From positions 3,792,001-3,856,000 of the forward strand of contig NC_064004.1 of NCBI RefSeq assembly GCF_932276165.1: 64,000 nt of DNA, given 5' to 3'. Shown here piece after piece: positions 11,752 to 25,900 of this stretch. Within the stretch, counting starts at the first letter, position 1; each line of letters starts with the position of its first letter. The notes beneath the pieces are model-generated. The model was given only the letters and a program-made list of their open reading frames with translations, was not told the DNA's origin and did not search any database. The position numbers and the translations under genes are program-made. The DNA comes from Plutella xylostella (taxonomy: Eukaryota > Arthropoda > Insecta > Lepidoptera > Plutellidae).

Positions 11752-12056
11752 TACTCTTTCACGCCAAAACTACTGAACGGATTTGAATGAAATTTGGTAT
11801 ACATATGGTCTAGACCCTGGGAAAGAACATAGGCTACTTTTTATCCCGGAATTCCCACGGGAAAACTTTTTAAGGCGAAGCGAAGCTCGCGGGAACAGCT
11901 AGTGAATTATATATTGTTAAAGATTAGATGGGTTTATTAACACCGCTAGAGCGAATTACCAATACGAGCAAACTTAAAATCTTATACATACATAGAATTA
12001 AGAAATATTAGTCATTTATGTGAGCTCTCACTGGAACAGATAAGTTTGTGGCACTG
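11613..12056. mobile_element. MITE with nested Helitron-like element
   Basis: Inverted ends ACAGTGCGACAAACTTATCT and AGATAAGTTTGTGGCACTGT. The Helitron-like element at 11688-11902 is inserted inside it. A longer relative with CACAATCTTATCTGTTCC ends spans 23938-25106. Confidence 0.7.
11688..11902 (+). mobile_element. Short Helitron-like element
   Basis: Starts TCCTTACTAATATTATAAAT, has six TCTG repeats, and ends with AAGGCGAAGCGAAG...AACAGCTAG, giving TC and CTAG termini. Same family as 4516 and 49196. Confidence 0.8.
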
Positions 12057-12346
12057 TAACTTGTATGGGTCTGACACAAGTTTGACAGGCGAGGGCGCTT
12101 CTTAACGATTGTTTCGGTGGTGGTATCCCCACTGGTCTAGAGAGGCTACCTTACCTAGATACATGGATGGGTCTCAAGTCTCCACGTTCGAAACCGGAGC
12201 AGACCGCGGGGCTCCAGAACATACCTTGTAAAACACCAGCGCGGTGTCCTTGGCTGTGGCCAAGGGCGCTGCAATAGCTGAGTGGACGCCTTTTTGGCGG
12301 ACAGCAAATTTATACGTGAATTGAGTACTATATTATGGTGTATAAT

Positions 12347-13714
12347 TAACGTGACCATTTATTTATTTTGACAAAGCGGGACACCTGCGGATGATATTCT
12401 TTTTTATCTTTCGCTCAGTTTGGTCAGTGCATCAATTTTATTGAAAGTTCAATCCCTACTATGAAAGAGTGAAATGTGAAAGAGATGCATGAATGGTGAA
12501 TGATTTTTTTTTATATTTATCTAATAATCTTGTAAAGATGGTATATTTACCTAAGTACTTACTATGTTTTTATAAATATCCCAGACGGTACACTACATAA
12601 ATCCGAATTACTTTTTTACGAATATGAAAATAACGTTTTTTTTATTATAAATTTCATAGTTCTAGTAAATTTTAAGTTTCCGAATAACTAAAATTAAGAA
12701 AAGTTGATAAACGAAATTTAAAACAACAGATTTATTAAAATGACAAAGTCAATTTATCGAATGTTATAGTTTCGATGTTTTAAATGCACGATTTTTTATA
12801 ATATCGAATTGTTTAAATAACGAATCCCGAAGTTTTAATATTCCGAAAACACAAATCCCCGAATTAACTTAGTTAACAATTTAACATTTTTTTTGCTTCG
12901 CTGCGCTCCGCTTTGTTTTTCGATATCTATATCTATAGCACCTAACACGCTCCTCCTCGCTTTGATCGACGTCGCACCTATCTTTAGGTTTTGGTTCTAA
13001 AGTATTTGAAAAGTTCATTTTATTTTTGACAAAATCACGAATTGTTATATTTTTGGTCCGGATTTGATATTTTTGTGATTATAATAAATCTAATGTATTT
13101 TATTTTTCGTATACTAAAGTTGTTGTTGTTACTAAAGTAATCGTATTTTCACGTTCGTGTATTTAACAATCGTAATAACAAACCTTCGTGATTATTACCT
13201 ATATCTATTCGATTTTTATAAATCGATATTAAAAAATCGTTATTGCAATATTTAGTAAATTAGGTACATATTCGGTGTTTCAAATTCGGAAAAAAGGGTT
13301 TCGGAATTTTTGGGTGTTCTCATACCAGCTACGCTATAAAATTCTTAAACATCATACTATATATTTTTTAATAATTCGAGTAGTTTAATTTAAAGTTCTT
13401 ATCGTATTTTCACATTCATAAAAGTTAATACAGATTATTTTTTTTTAAAACATATAACTACTTACTCCCACGCCTTTCTGCTTTGTTAGGAATCGGTAGG
13501 TGAGCGAGAAAAAATTATATACATGATAGAGAAAGAGCGAGTCAATGATTGTCGATGAAAGGAAATATGGGACGAAGTTACAAAATGTAGATGATTTAAA
13601 TTATCGTTTGGTCTGTTTAAGAAAGCGGGACATTTTTGCCCTCGCGGGGGACAGCGGGACGCACAGCTTGAAAGCGGGACTGTCCCGCCCAAAGCGGGAC
13701 GTATGGTCACGTTA
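12347..13714. mobile_element. Non-autonomous hAT-like element, 1368 bp
   Basis: 12-bp inverted ends TAACGTGACCAT / ATGGTCACGTTA are flanked by an exact 8-bp duplication, TGTATAAT (12339-12346 and 13715-13722). The interior near both ends repeats AGCGGGAC, four times on the right. There is no transposase frame. The 8-bp duplication fits hAT. Confidence 0.82.
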
Positions 13715-13963
13715 TGTATAATTAAGTATGATTGCTGTCAATGTCAAATAAAGTTTTATCTTTCTTTCTTTCTTTCTTAAAAAATATATCTCCTCTGCAA
13801 TGTAAACAAAATATGCTCCGCCTTTTTAACCGACGAAAAAAGGAGGAGGTTCTCTATTCTTCTATATACGTATGCTTTTTTTCAGAGTCAGTTAAAACTA
13901 GTTAAAACACCTTCGATCGCTGTACTTCCATTGGCCCATGATCCTAACTTAGTATTTTTTCAG

Positions 13964-16900
13964 GTGTTTATACTGAGTTGGCGGAAACAAGATGGCCGTC
14001 TTCAGTGACGTCACGTTCGCGCAAGATGGCGGCGGGAATATCAAACTTCATCCTTATGTGGTCGCCCTAGTGTAAGTAGATTTTTTTTTGCTTTAGTTTA
14101 AGTACCTGCTAAGGGCAGATTTTTCAGTGGATAAAAGTTATCTGGGGAATAATTCGAATGCTATCGCGTCTGAAGAATGTTAAAAAGTAAGTTAAGTATA
14201 AAGGCTGATTTTTCAATAGTCAGATAAAAGTTATCCGAGAAATAATTCTGATGCTATCGCATGTGATTGTGGGTATTAGACAGTGACAGCATTTATCTGA
14301 CCATTGAAATATCAGCCCTAAGACTAATTTATCCTTCAGCTAATATTCATCTGAGTATGGAAAAATCAGCCCTAAATCTTTTAAATCTTACTTAAAATAA
14401 GTACTTAGGTACTTGTTTTGCTAATTGCTAACGGACCCATGCAGTGGAGACTGAGATATTAAATTATCTTTACTTCTGTAACGTAGATATTACTTATACA
14501 AAAGTAGACTTCTATGAACGTTTAAAAACGTGTAAGATTTTATTTTTAAATTGGATTCAGCGATCACGAGTCTCGCGCACGCGGCCATAGATATCATTTT
14601 GTAATGTGACAACTTTGTAAACAGACTACCATATTAGGGCAGCTGATAAAACCTTAGATTAAAAATATACGATCAAGATGACGGCCGACTGGAGTATTGG
14701 TTAGTGACCCTGACTGCTGAGCCGAAGATCCCGGGTTCGATTCCCGGTTGGGGCAGATATTTGTTTAAAGACAGATATTTGTACTCGGGTCTTGGGTGTT
14801 GATATTTTTATTTAATATGTATCTATACACATAATATGTATTTGCGTAGATATATCAGCTGTCCGATACCCATAACACAGGCTCTGCCCAGCTTGGGGTC
14901 GGATGGCCGGGTGTGAGATGTCCACACATATTTATTTATTTATACTTAGATTGAGTAACATAAGCAAAAAAACTGTACGCATTTTGTTTACTGTCAAACC
15001 GTTTTAATTTCAAGCTATTAACTACCATTTTACTAATCAAATCAAAGCCACACAAATCGAACTAATTCAAAATACTCGTAAGAAGTGGGGTGTTGTTTGT
15101 CAAGACGTTTCTTTTGCACTAACACTCCATCTGGTTAGTATATTGTAATCTACGGTGGAAAGGCCGCCAGGTAGCGGTTGTCAAGAGATCTCATCTCATA
15201 TACTTACAGCATTGAAAACATCTGACAGTCGGGTTGCCCACTTACCCAACAAAACTCTCTCAGCACAAGCTTGCTTGTGCTGGGGTCCACCAACCCGCAC
15301 TAGGCCAGCCAGGCTGACCCTTCCTTCATTGGAAGGAGGCCCCGTGCCCCAGCAGTGGGGACGTGATGGGTTGTGATGATACTTACAGCATTTCCATAGA
15401 ATTAAATAAACTACTTATAATTTTCTCTACGGTTCGCCAGATCGCTTGAGCGCGTGCCAATTCATAATAATCATTCGGTCATCGACCTGCGTGACGTCAT
15501 CACGTACTAGCAGATAAGAATGTCATACCAACATAGGAGTTTACATAATAAGTACTGATATCTAATTGTAAATGTATTTATTTAGCATTGCATTGCTCGT
15601 GTATTAGGTGCACCTATACTGCAGTCATTCACACTTAGCATAAAAGACGAACATCTTTGTGTGTCATTTTAATCAAAATAATATTTTAGAAAATTACTAT
15701 ACAGCTAAATAAGTAAATGGTTCCACTGTGAAATTAATAATACTTACGTATTTGGAAATTCAAAAACTACCACATTGGAAAGTAGTTTTTAAATTTATAA
15801 AAAGACAACACTAAGATTGTTTACATTTTGTGCCAAGTATGAATGAATGCAGTACCTACCTATACTTCTATAGTAACGCTCAAATACTTCTCTTGTAAAT
15901 TTCAAAAACGTTTGATAGTTTGTCGAAAATAGGTATGGAAGTTTACATTTTCTCGCATACAAAGTGGCGCCTCTAGCGGAAACTAACATGAAACTTTTGA
16001 CAGAGATAATGTATGCAGGGCCTCTAGTACGAGTTTTGCAATTTAAGAAAACGAAAAAAGTTTCGGGTTTCTTCTGTCATCTGCATAAATTATCTGTCAA
16101 TAGTTTCATAATACTTTTTTCGTTTTCGTAAATAACAAAACCCGTTCTAGAGGCTCTGGATGCGACCTGAATATTCAGAAATTGAATCAACAATGTTAGC
16201 TAACCAAAGTGGGAGCACAATAGCACAAAAGGCTTAAAAAGTGGGCCAAACTCAATCTTAGAGCATTGTGATTGAGTGATTGTGATACAAAGTCCACTTA
16301 CTGCCTGTTTCACAATACCTGGATAAGGAATAGTTAGTTAGTTATCTGTGGGATAAGTCATGCTGACACGTTCTAAAATGTTTGTTTTGGTATGTGACAC
16401 ACAATCTTGTTCGCGTATTGTTAATCTAAGAGTAATCGTGTAACAGGAGGGTTCCATCCTCTGTAAATGCATTCCTCTACAACTCATTTATAGGAATACA
16501 TTAACTTCAAACCAATCACCCCACCCTGTATTATTAGGTATACCTACATAACAGTACATTTTAATAACATATATATTAATATTAAGTACCTATATGATAT
16601 GCAATTAATAGCCTACTAATATTGTCAATTAATTACCCATTAATTCACTGAATGTTATTCAAACATAGCTGATATGACATAAAAATGAGATAACGATTGC
16701 TAATAGCGGTCACAGCGATAGAGCAAAGATCAATGTTAGTATTACCCAGTGGAGATAAGAACCTTAGTAACTAATTTTAAACTAAATAAAACTAAGACGA
16801 CCGCATGGCGTAGTGGTTAGTGACACTACTACTGAGCCGAAGGTCCCGGGTTCGATTCCCGGTTGGGATTATTTGTTTAAACACAGATATTTATTCTTGG

Positions 16901-19900
16901 GTCTTGGATGTGCCCGTAAAATGGCAATAGGCCCGCCCCCTATTACATTGGGACTAACATAACACTGGCGAAAAGTGGGTGCAGCAATGCACCTCTGCCT
17001 ACCCCGCAAGGCAGTACATTAGTACTGTGTATACATTAGTCGGTGTGAGTGTTTGTTTGTTTGTTTGTAAATTAAAACTTATTGATGCAATAAACGATTG
17101 AGTATTGAACTATTTTTTTAGGAGGCTTCCAGATTATTTACTGATGCGCTAGCACGGGGCGCAAGATCAAGAAATGGCAAAAGTTTTGCATCTTTGCCAT
17201 ACCCTCTACAATCGAATACATATTGTCCATCTTTGGGCAGATCACTGATCATTTTTAACACTGTGCAAACGTTCTACCCACATTGGCAATTTATTAGTTC
17301 ACGAGGTTGAAAAACATTCGCTGGGTAAATACTTATTAGGTACTTGGTCTTTATTACGTGGTTACCTGTTACACACTTTTGTACCTTGTCAAACTAACGA
17401 ACCGTCTATCCATACTTTCAAAGATTGATAGTTGGTTAGTTTGAAAAAGCACAAAACTGTAATCGCTTGGCTGCTTCAGAACTACCAAGTCTTCGGACAG
17501 ATTTTGTCAATGTTACCACATGGGATGGGAGGAGCTTGCCAAGGATCGCACTGTGTGGAATAAAGAGAGTGTTCGATGGGTGTGAGGCACACGATCAAGC
17601 GTGGTTGAGGACACTGGCGGATAGGAGAACGAGACGCTACCAGCCCGATAGCGTTTCAGCAGTCCGGAACTTCTCCTGCAATACGTGTGGTAGAATCTAG
17701 AATTTGCTGCTCCAGAATAGCGCTTTACAGCCACCAATGAAAGTGTCTCAGACAATGAATAAATCGTCTGTAATATACGTAGGACGCTGGACTGACGACC
17801 TTAGGCGGGTAGCCGGTAGTGGTTGGATGAGGAAGGCCGAGGACCGAGTGTTGTGGCGCTCCTTGGGAGAGGCCCATGTCCAGCAGTGGATGATTATTGG
17901 TTGATGACGATGATGATGATCAGTCAGGGGCCAAGAAAACTGACCGATGGTATCTGAAAGTGTTTTCTTTACGGCAAGCTGTACACACAGGCCCATAGGT
18001 TATACAAATAGCCCCATTTAATTTTATTATGTAGGTACTTACTAGTAGGCTGACCTTTTGAGTACAACAACATGGCTATTACAAGGTAAACATGTTCACT
18101 ATAGAGGTATAATATAACCTAACTTTTCTTAACGAACGTTAAACCCTCCCGACATTCGAATCTAAAAGTTGCATAACTTTTAAACGGAAAAGCCAATTTT
18201 GTTAAAATATGGCTAGGAATATTTTGGGGGTGACTAAACCTATGACCCAAAAAAACAAATCTAAAATCGGTTCAGTCATTTAGGAGCTACGCTACCACAG
18301 ACAGATACACCGACACGTCAAAATAACAAACCCCCGACGAAAAAGAAGGGTGTTGTAAGTACCTACCTTCTTAAACAGGCTGGAAATTCATCACAACTTT
18401 CATTATAGGACCAATATTATAAAAATAACTAAGTACCTACCTACCTTCCCTACCTTTCGTAGATCGCTTTAAGTAATAAGACCGCCTTGAAATAAGAGAA
18501 GTGTTGGTGTTGCACATTGATGGCATAATTAAATGTCTCCTCAGCACAGCAAAGTACTTAGGTATTATATAGACATAGAGTGGGACGCCCTCAAGGTGTG
18601 ATGGGATGACGCGGGTTGCAAACACATTTCATAAACATAATCCACATAACACAACACATTATTATAATATATCTGTAAGTACCTACCTAGTTCGAAGAAG
18701 GACATACAAATATCCAACGATAACCACCTTCATGACTGATGTTTTAAGGTCCTATATGCAGTGACACAGTGTTAAAAAGCGAGCAATATGATTGGTGGGT
18801 AATGGACCTCAGTGGGCTATGTGCAAATGGGAGTGAATTGCCGTAATGACATATGATTGAGGTGCTTGTAGGATGACCACGGAATCTGGGCGTATCGGGA
18901 CAATAGCGATATGTCATCGTGAAATGGTAAATACGGTTCGATAAAATACATAGATAATTAATACTTTATTACACACAAACGCAGAAATTACAAAAATAAA
19001 TCCACAACATAGACGGTTCAATTGGCGGACTTATTACTGAGAGTAATTTCTTCCAGTCCACCACGGAAGAGATGCATTATAAGCAAGAAAAGGGGAAAGT
19101 GCCAAAAAAATACAAACAGAATATAAGTATAAACAAGGAAAAAAATATTTAAATAATCTACTTAGGTACCTATCGTGATTGTGAACCTTACATAGGTACT
19201 TTACCCCATTCTTTTCTAATAGATTTGTCTGATTATGGTCCCTTACCACTTATGATTATACAAATAGCATGTGAATGCTAAGTGAACTTACATTGCAAAT
19301 ATTATGTAAAACTGCCACCTAATTCATCTTATAAATGTAGTAATATGCGCTACGAATGATTTCGACCGAATGGCGTAGTGGTTACCCAGGTAGCACACTG
19401 GCTGATTAGATGTCGAACCTGCCTCTTATTTAAGTGTAAAAGTGTTATATAAGATGTTTAATGGTGTTCGTACCTTCAATAAGCTGTTATAAAGCTTTGA
19501 AATAAGTTAATAACTTAATGGTTGGTAAAAGGTTCATCTAAAATACGTTATTAAGCTGTGGGCTGCATACGAGTTTATAGTTAGTGTTTTATAACGCTTT
19601 TTGCTGTTTAATGGCTGAAACATATTCTTTTATACAGACAACTGGTTAACAGTACGCCCCAGTGGTTTTCTAACGCTAAAAGCTGATGTATCATCTTGAA
19701 GGCATCTTTTATCAAGCCCTTACACTACTTGTGGTCTATGTTGAAACCAATAACCAGATGTCTGGTTAAAACTGTAAAAGAAATACTTTAAACAGCCCGC
19801 AGCTGCTTAAAATACTTCAAAGTTTAATCTTATTACTCCTGAAGCTGTAGAAGCGTATCGAGTCGTTTATTATAACAGCTTGGTTGCAAAGCTGATTTGT

Positions 19901-22900
19901 GTAATTTTACCAGTGGTTTATGATTCTTATAGAAACATAGTGTCATTTATGCGTACTATTATAAAGATTATCGCATCCCGGTAAACCCTTATGGAACTTG
20001 TTGCTCTTGATGATTCCATTTTGCAGCTTTTCTTCCCAACATCAGTAAATCAATTTATGTTGGGGTCCGTAGCTTGCAGTCATAATCATTATTCATTGTT
20101 TAATACAGATACTTACAGTTAAATAAAAAAGAAGAAACTATGGACATTCCCTGGTCAAAAAGAAAACGAAATGGTGCAATAAAAAGAAAATTATCAAGGA
20201 GATATGAAGAAACACAAGAATCGTCATTTGATCAAGGTCGAAAAGACAATATTAATAACGATTCCGTACAAATAATTCTTGCAAATCCTAGTACTTCCAG
20301 TTCTTTTGTGACCCAGTCTCCACAAGAATTGTATACATCCAGTAGTACAGATGATGAAAATCAAGGAGAATTGAATCAGTTAGAAAAAACATTTACATTT
20401 CAAAGAAAAAATAAAAAAGTGGGCCGTCGAACACAATATTACTCAAGTAGCTTTAAAAGAATTAACAAAGATAATAAATGAAAAGATACCCAACGCTTTA
20501 CCCAGTGATCCAAGGACATTACTTAAAACTGACAGGCACATAAATTAAAAAAAAAATTGGAGAAGGTGAGTATTGGCACCAAAGTCTGATTCATAGTCTA
20601 CAAACTATATTGGATAGTATGGAATTAGTGCCTAGTACGGTCAATTTAAACATAAATATTGATGGGCTGCCAATATTCAAAAGTTCAAAAAAGGAATTTT
20701 GGCCTATACTCTGTAATATCCATGACAATAAATTGAATGAACCGTTTATAATCGGAATATAGTTACTAAGCCCCTAAGGATGTGCACTTTAAATTTGTTT
20801 CCATTCAACATGGATGTGAATTGTTTTTAATACCTCTTCTACATACCTATTTGGATTAAATTATTTTAAAATAAAACAATATTATACCAAGATAAATACT
20901 TTTATTATGAGATCAGGTACAGACTTGTAGCATATTGAGAAGCAATGTTTGATTGGCTTGCAGAATTTGGGTAATATTGTCATCAGATCGCTGCTGCTGC
21001 TGCTGCCATGCTGCTGCATGTCTGACACTGTGAATGAAAATGAGAATTTATACTAATAAAGTTGACAATGACATTACTGATAGCGTTTAGAAATAAATAG
21101 CCTATCACGTATTGGTTGTCACGCTACATATTATTTTTACGAGTACCTACATCATTATCGATTATTATTTTAATATTCATAATAATTGCACACGCCATTA
21201 GTACCTATTTAATCAATGGAAACGGTTTTTATTATTTGTCAGAGGAACCCCATTATGAACCCCGATATGCTGCATAAAGTTGTTGCTGAAATACGATATA
21301 CCTCAATAATAATTAGAACAGCGTACCCCAAAACCTTGTAAAAACTAAAAGTGTAAATGAAAGTATTCTATGCAGAACATAAGCAGCTTGTGGCTGATTA
21401 TTAGAATTATTTACAGCAAATAGAATCACAGTATATTTTTTCAACGACTTAAGCTGAAAACTTTATGGACGCCATAACTAACCTATAAAAATAATTTTGA
21501 ATCAAATTTTAAATCGAATATTCTGCAAAACTACACATTTATTTCAAATATTACCTATTTTTCAACTTAAAATACGGTCGTAAAAGGTTATTTCATATGA
21601 TTACAAGTAAAATTTTACAAAACGCTTTTTCACTCGAAATTTATTTACACATTTATTTCAATATATTTAAATACTTCTTAGGGCGCATCAATTATTTGTT
21701 ATAAATTAGTATAAACTACACGATAAAGTTGCACTCGCAATCAGAATCTGAACTTATTATTATATTCACTGGTCCAACTTACCGTAACTCCAAACACAAT
21801 ATTTTATTCAAAATGGATGCACTGTTAAATAATATCAACTTCTTTCTTTTTCTTGTTATGACGTGACGTCTTTGGAAATATTTTAAAAATAATAAATATT
21901 TTCATATGGAAAGCTGCAAAAAAAGTTGTAATTGGATACCGCGTACGTCAAAAGCTGCAGAAGGGCTGGATATGATAATCTTAAGCAGAATGAAACGTTT
22001 AGGAAGAGTTTATTGCAGCTTTAATTAAGCCTTTTTTAACGTAAACCACAGCCAATTTTCAGCCATTATAATACCAAAGGCTGGTTAATTTGGGGCCCTT
22101 TTTGGCTGAAACAGAGCCACTACAGCTATGATACAGCCAATTTAAATACTATATTGCAGCATTGGTATTCTTATACAGCACTTGTTCAGCGCTTAAGCAG
22201 CAATTTTGTGCTACCTGGGTAGTGACCTGACTACTGAGCCGATGGTCCCGGGTTCGATTCCCGGCTGGGGCAGATATTTGTTTAAAGACAGATATTTGTC
22301 CTCGGGTCTTGGGTGTTGATATTTATATTTAGTATCTATCTATCTATGTATTTGTGTAGATATATCAGCTGTCTGACACCCATAACACAGGTTCTGCCTA
22401 GCTTGGGGTCGGATGGCCGTGTGTGAGATGTCCCCACATATTTATTTATTTATTTATTTATTTTTATTTCGAAAAACATTTGGTAACACTAGCAGTGCGA
22501 TCCCCGTGACCTAGCTAATGATACCTAGAAGCTGATATAATTTCGCAATTTTCTGTACCACTGCAGATGTCTACATAATGCTGTAATACCTACATGCAAC
22601 CTCCCTTGTATTAATGTATTATTGGGGAGTTCTTGAGTGGAGACCACGAACAGGCAAACGCAGCGTGGGACGCCCTCCTGCCCGCTTGACTGACGACCTT
22701 AGGCGGGTAGCCGGTAGTGGTTGGATGAGGAAGGCCGAGGACTGAATGTTGTGGGGCTCCTTGGGAGAGGTCTATGTCCAGCAGTGGATGATTATTGGCT
22801 GATGATGATGGATAAGCACTGGCAATTAAAAACTCCCACTCACAAAGTGCCAACGACAAATGGCCCCATTTTTTTAAAAAATTAACATTAATTAGGTACC

Positions 22901-25900
22901 TAATAATTATGTTTTTAGATGGTAATGGTCTCAGATCAGACAAACTTCAATTTTTTTTCCGATTTGGAGTAATTTAGTGCTAACTATGTCACTGGAGCTT
23001 GTTCATTGCTCAAGAGTTTTTTTCATGGGACTAGTCCGATTTCAAAACAATATCCCATGCTGCGCAAATAAAATTAGTACCTACTTATGGATAAGAACAC
23101 TGGAAAAAAATAAACACTCAAAAATCGGTTCGGCTGTTTGGGAGCTACTCCACAGACACGATTAACTTATAATACCCCTCTTTTTATCGGGGGTTAATTA
23201 ACCGATAAAAAACTTGATTTCACCATTTATTGCAGGCATGAGCCGCATGAGTGTATCGTTGTTGCATAGGTAGTTTGAGGTTGTCACGTTGTCAGAAGGG
23301 TACTCTATACTGTCGAAAACTAATGAACGAGAGCTGTCGTGCAATCGGCACGTTTAATTAAACCAGATAGAGACGTGGCTCGCGCAAACTTTAAGGGTGG
23401 ATTCTACGAGTAATTTCATCGAGAAAAAACCCCCATATGTGGGGGTCTAAGTAACTTAAATTAGATTTTGTTCTTTTTTATAGAAAATCATATCTCGAGA
23501 TTTAAAAAAAACGCCTTACGGACATTAAATTAAATGCTTTTATCCGTAAAAAGTGATCTCTATCCAATAAAAATATCCACAACTGCTTAAAAGTTAAGTA
23601 CATAAAAAAGTTCAAATCAACTTAAAATGGCCGCCATTTCTAGAATATGGAGATTTGACCCCACATATGGGGGTTTTTTCTCGATGAAATAACTCGTAGA
23701 ATCCACCCTTAAAGTTAGTCGGGTCCGAAAAACAACACACACTGTAGAGTGACCCCGTGGTCAGTGCAGGAGTGGGGTTTCTCAACCTTGACAGTAAACT
23801 TGTCGCTCGGACGGGTTTAGAACAATGTGGATCATGTTGTGTGGTGCAGCTATTTATAAATATCTAGTAGGTGCACACAAGCGGGGACAGGCCGTGTCAT
23901 TTATAGCGAAAATACTTATCTGCAAATAAGTATACTTTATAGTGCCACAATCTTATCTGTTCCGGTGGTCAAAATGTACAACAACGAGACGTCATTGTCA
24001 AACGTCATTTCATACTCTGTGCGTTATTTGAGTTGTCAATTTCTGCGAATAAGCTGACGCTACGTTATTTAATTTGTTTTGTGATTTTCTGGGTGAAATA
24101 CTGCCAAAAACGCTGTAATGTGATGCAAGAAAAGTAGTACTATATATATTGGCTTTATGCAGGAAGAATAACGTATTCAGGCGCCTTTAATTCCGTTTGA
24201 AAAATTGGAAGAACGAGTTGCAGCGGCTACAGGTTAGTGTTGCCAAATATGACGAATAATTTTACCCAATTATACTCCATGTAATTTTATGAAATATTTT
24301 CCCGAGAGGCCCGTGCCCCAGCAGTGGGGACGGGATGGGTCGTGGTACTCGTGATGAAAAGTATATAATCTTTATTTTTCTTTGGTTACAGGTGTGAGGA
24401 CGTGACATGATACTTTAAATCTTAGGCAATATACCAAGAAGAATTTCGCGCACCTGCAGCGATTTTAGACGAAATAATGATGATTTATGACATGTCATTG
24501 TTTTCCCAACTTATCAAGAAGAGTTGGCTGAAAGAAATTGCTTTTTAGCAATTAGCCTTTGGAAGGAGACCCGTGTCCCAGCAGTGGGGACGTGATGGGT
24601 CGAGATGATGATGATGATGAATTAGCCTTTGCACACTGTCTGAATTTCTTTTAATTGTATGCTTTTGTTTCTTGTTACTTTAGAAAATGTAAAATAAAGT
24701 GTTCAAAAATAATACTTAATTAATAGTTTTTTTAAGTCTATCTATCTCGTTATTCTCACGACCCACATATATTACCTATACCATTGTAATCTAGATCATC
24801 CTATATCAGAAGCAGAACATAATCAGAACTAATTTTATTTCTGTTCGCCGTGGACAAATTTTCCATACAACAAATGTCGTTTGATATATTATATCCACTT
24901 TCATTTACTATCGACCCTATATTTTGATTTATCTATACTTATGAATGTATTAAATTTTGCCTATTTCTGGTTTAAAATTATAACAATAGGTAATAGCAGA
25001 AATGCATTGTCGTTTAAACCAGAAATAGGCCAAATTTAATCGATGGCATCACTGGATTCCATGACAGCGACGTCGCCACCGGAACAGATAAGATTGTGGC
25101 ACTATACCTACTTTTAAAACTGTTTTCTAATGACATTGTCATCAACTCGTCATTATCATTATTATTGCCATATAAGTATATTATTATGCTGATGCCTATA
25201 TTCCCCGAAGGGGTAGTCAGAGGTGACTCACCGCTTTTTGCAGTAGATAGGTAGGCGGCACACAAAAAACTGATCTTGAGGTAGGTATATATAGATTTTC
25301 AGCAAATTTATAGAAATTAAAATATCTTCAAAACTATCGAATTAAGGTCATAACTATATTATGATATTCTGGCCACTCTTGAGCTGGCCTATGGCATGAC
25401 GTTGACTTTTGGGGCACCCTGTATATATTCGGTTTATTAAGATTTAAGAAACTGTTGTCTCCATTCCTCATTCACCTTTGACTCATGATGCCCTCCGTTG
25501 TCTTCAGTCGCTGGTGCGTGTCCTGCCTCTGGAGCACGGCCACCGTTCTGCTGCACCGTCTGGTGACCGCCCCGCTGCCGCCCATCGCTGGTGAGTGTAT
25601 CTCTTCATGTTCTATATCTTTTTTTTTCTTTTTTTTGCACACCTTTAACATAATTTCTCCTGTACTTCCTGTGGGTTGACTGGTAGAAAATGCTTAATTA
25701 ATGCTTTTAGCATTAAGTCCACCCTTTGTACACTTATTTATATATTTGTGCAATAAAGGATTAAATATATAAATCTATGATCTATATCTGTTCCGCGATA
25801 AAAAGTAGCCTATGTTCTTTCTCAGGCATCATCTGTATACCAAATCTCAGACCATCTGTATACCAAATTTCATTCAAATCCGTTCAGTAGTTTTGGCGTG

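Larger units (their letters stand above)
19364..22455 (+). mobile_element. Family A1 SINE split by a DNA transposon
   Basis: The head GACCGAATGGCGTAGTGGTTA (to 19384) is cut and resumes at 22220 as TAGTGACCTGACTACTGAGC with B box, A1 body and TTTATTTA tail. Removing the insert and one TA restores the family head. This fixes the ends and the target duplication of the inserted element. Confidence 0.88.

Noticed and set aside
12155..12358. Possible LINE RNase H fragment (YMDGS wording on the plus strand) or minus-strand gene
   Set aside because: Similarity limited to a few residues, interrupted by stops, no borders.
14681..14770. Possible tRNA gene (B box GGGTTCGATTCCCGG)
   Set aside because: No complete cloverleaf. 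The same head recurs with SINE bodies and tails at several places.
17467..17700. 77-codon plus-strand frame with a CxxC-like end
   Set aside because: No splice borders or domain; probably decayed LINE sequence upstream of the 17775 fragment.
24160..24235. Exon-like stretch ending GGCTACAG|GTTAGT
   Set aside because: Lies inside the TA-flanked element 23938-25106 and does not join any SERAC1 exon in phase.
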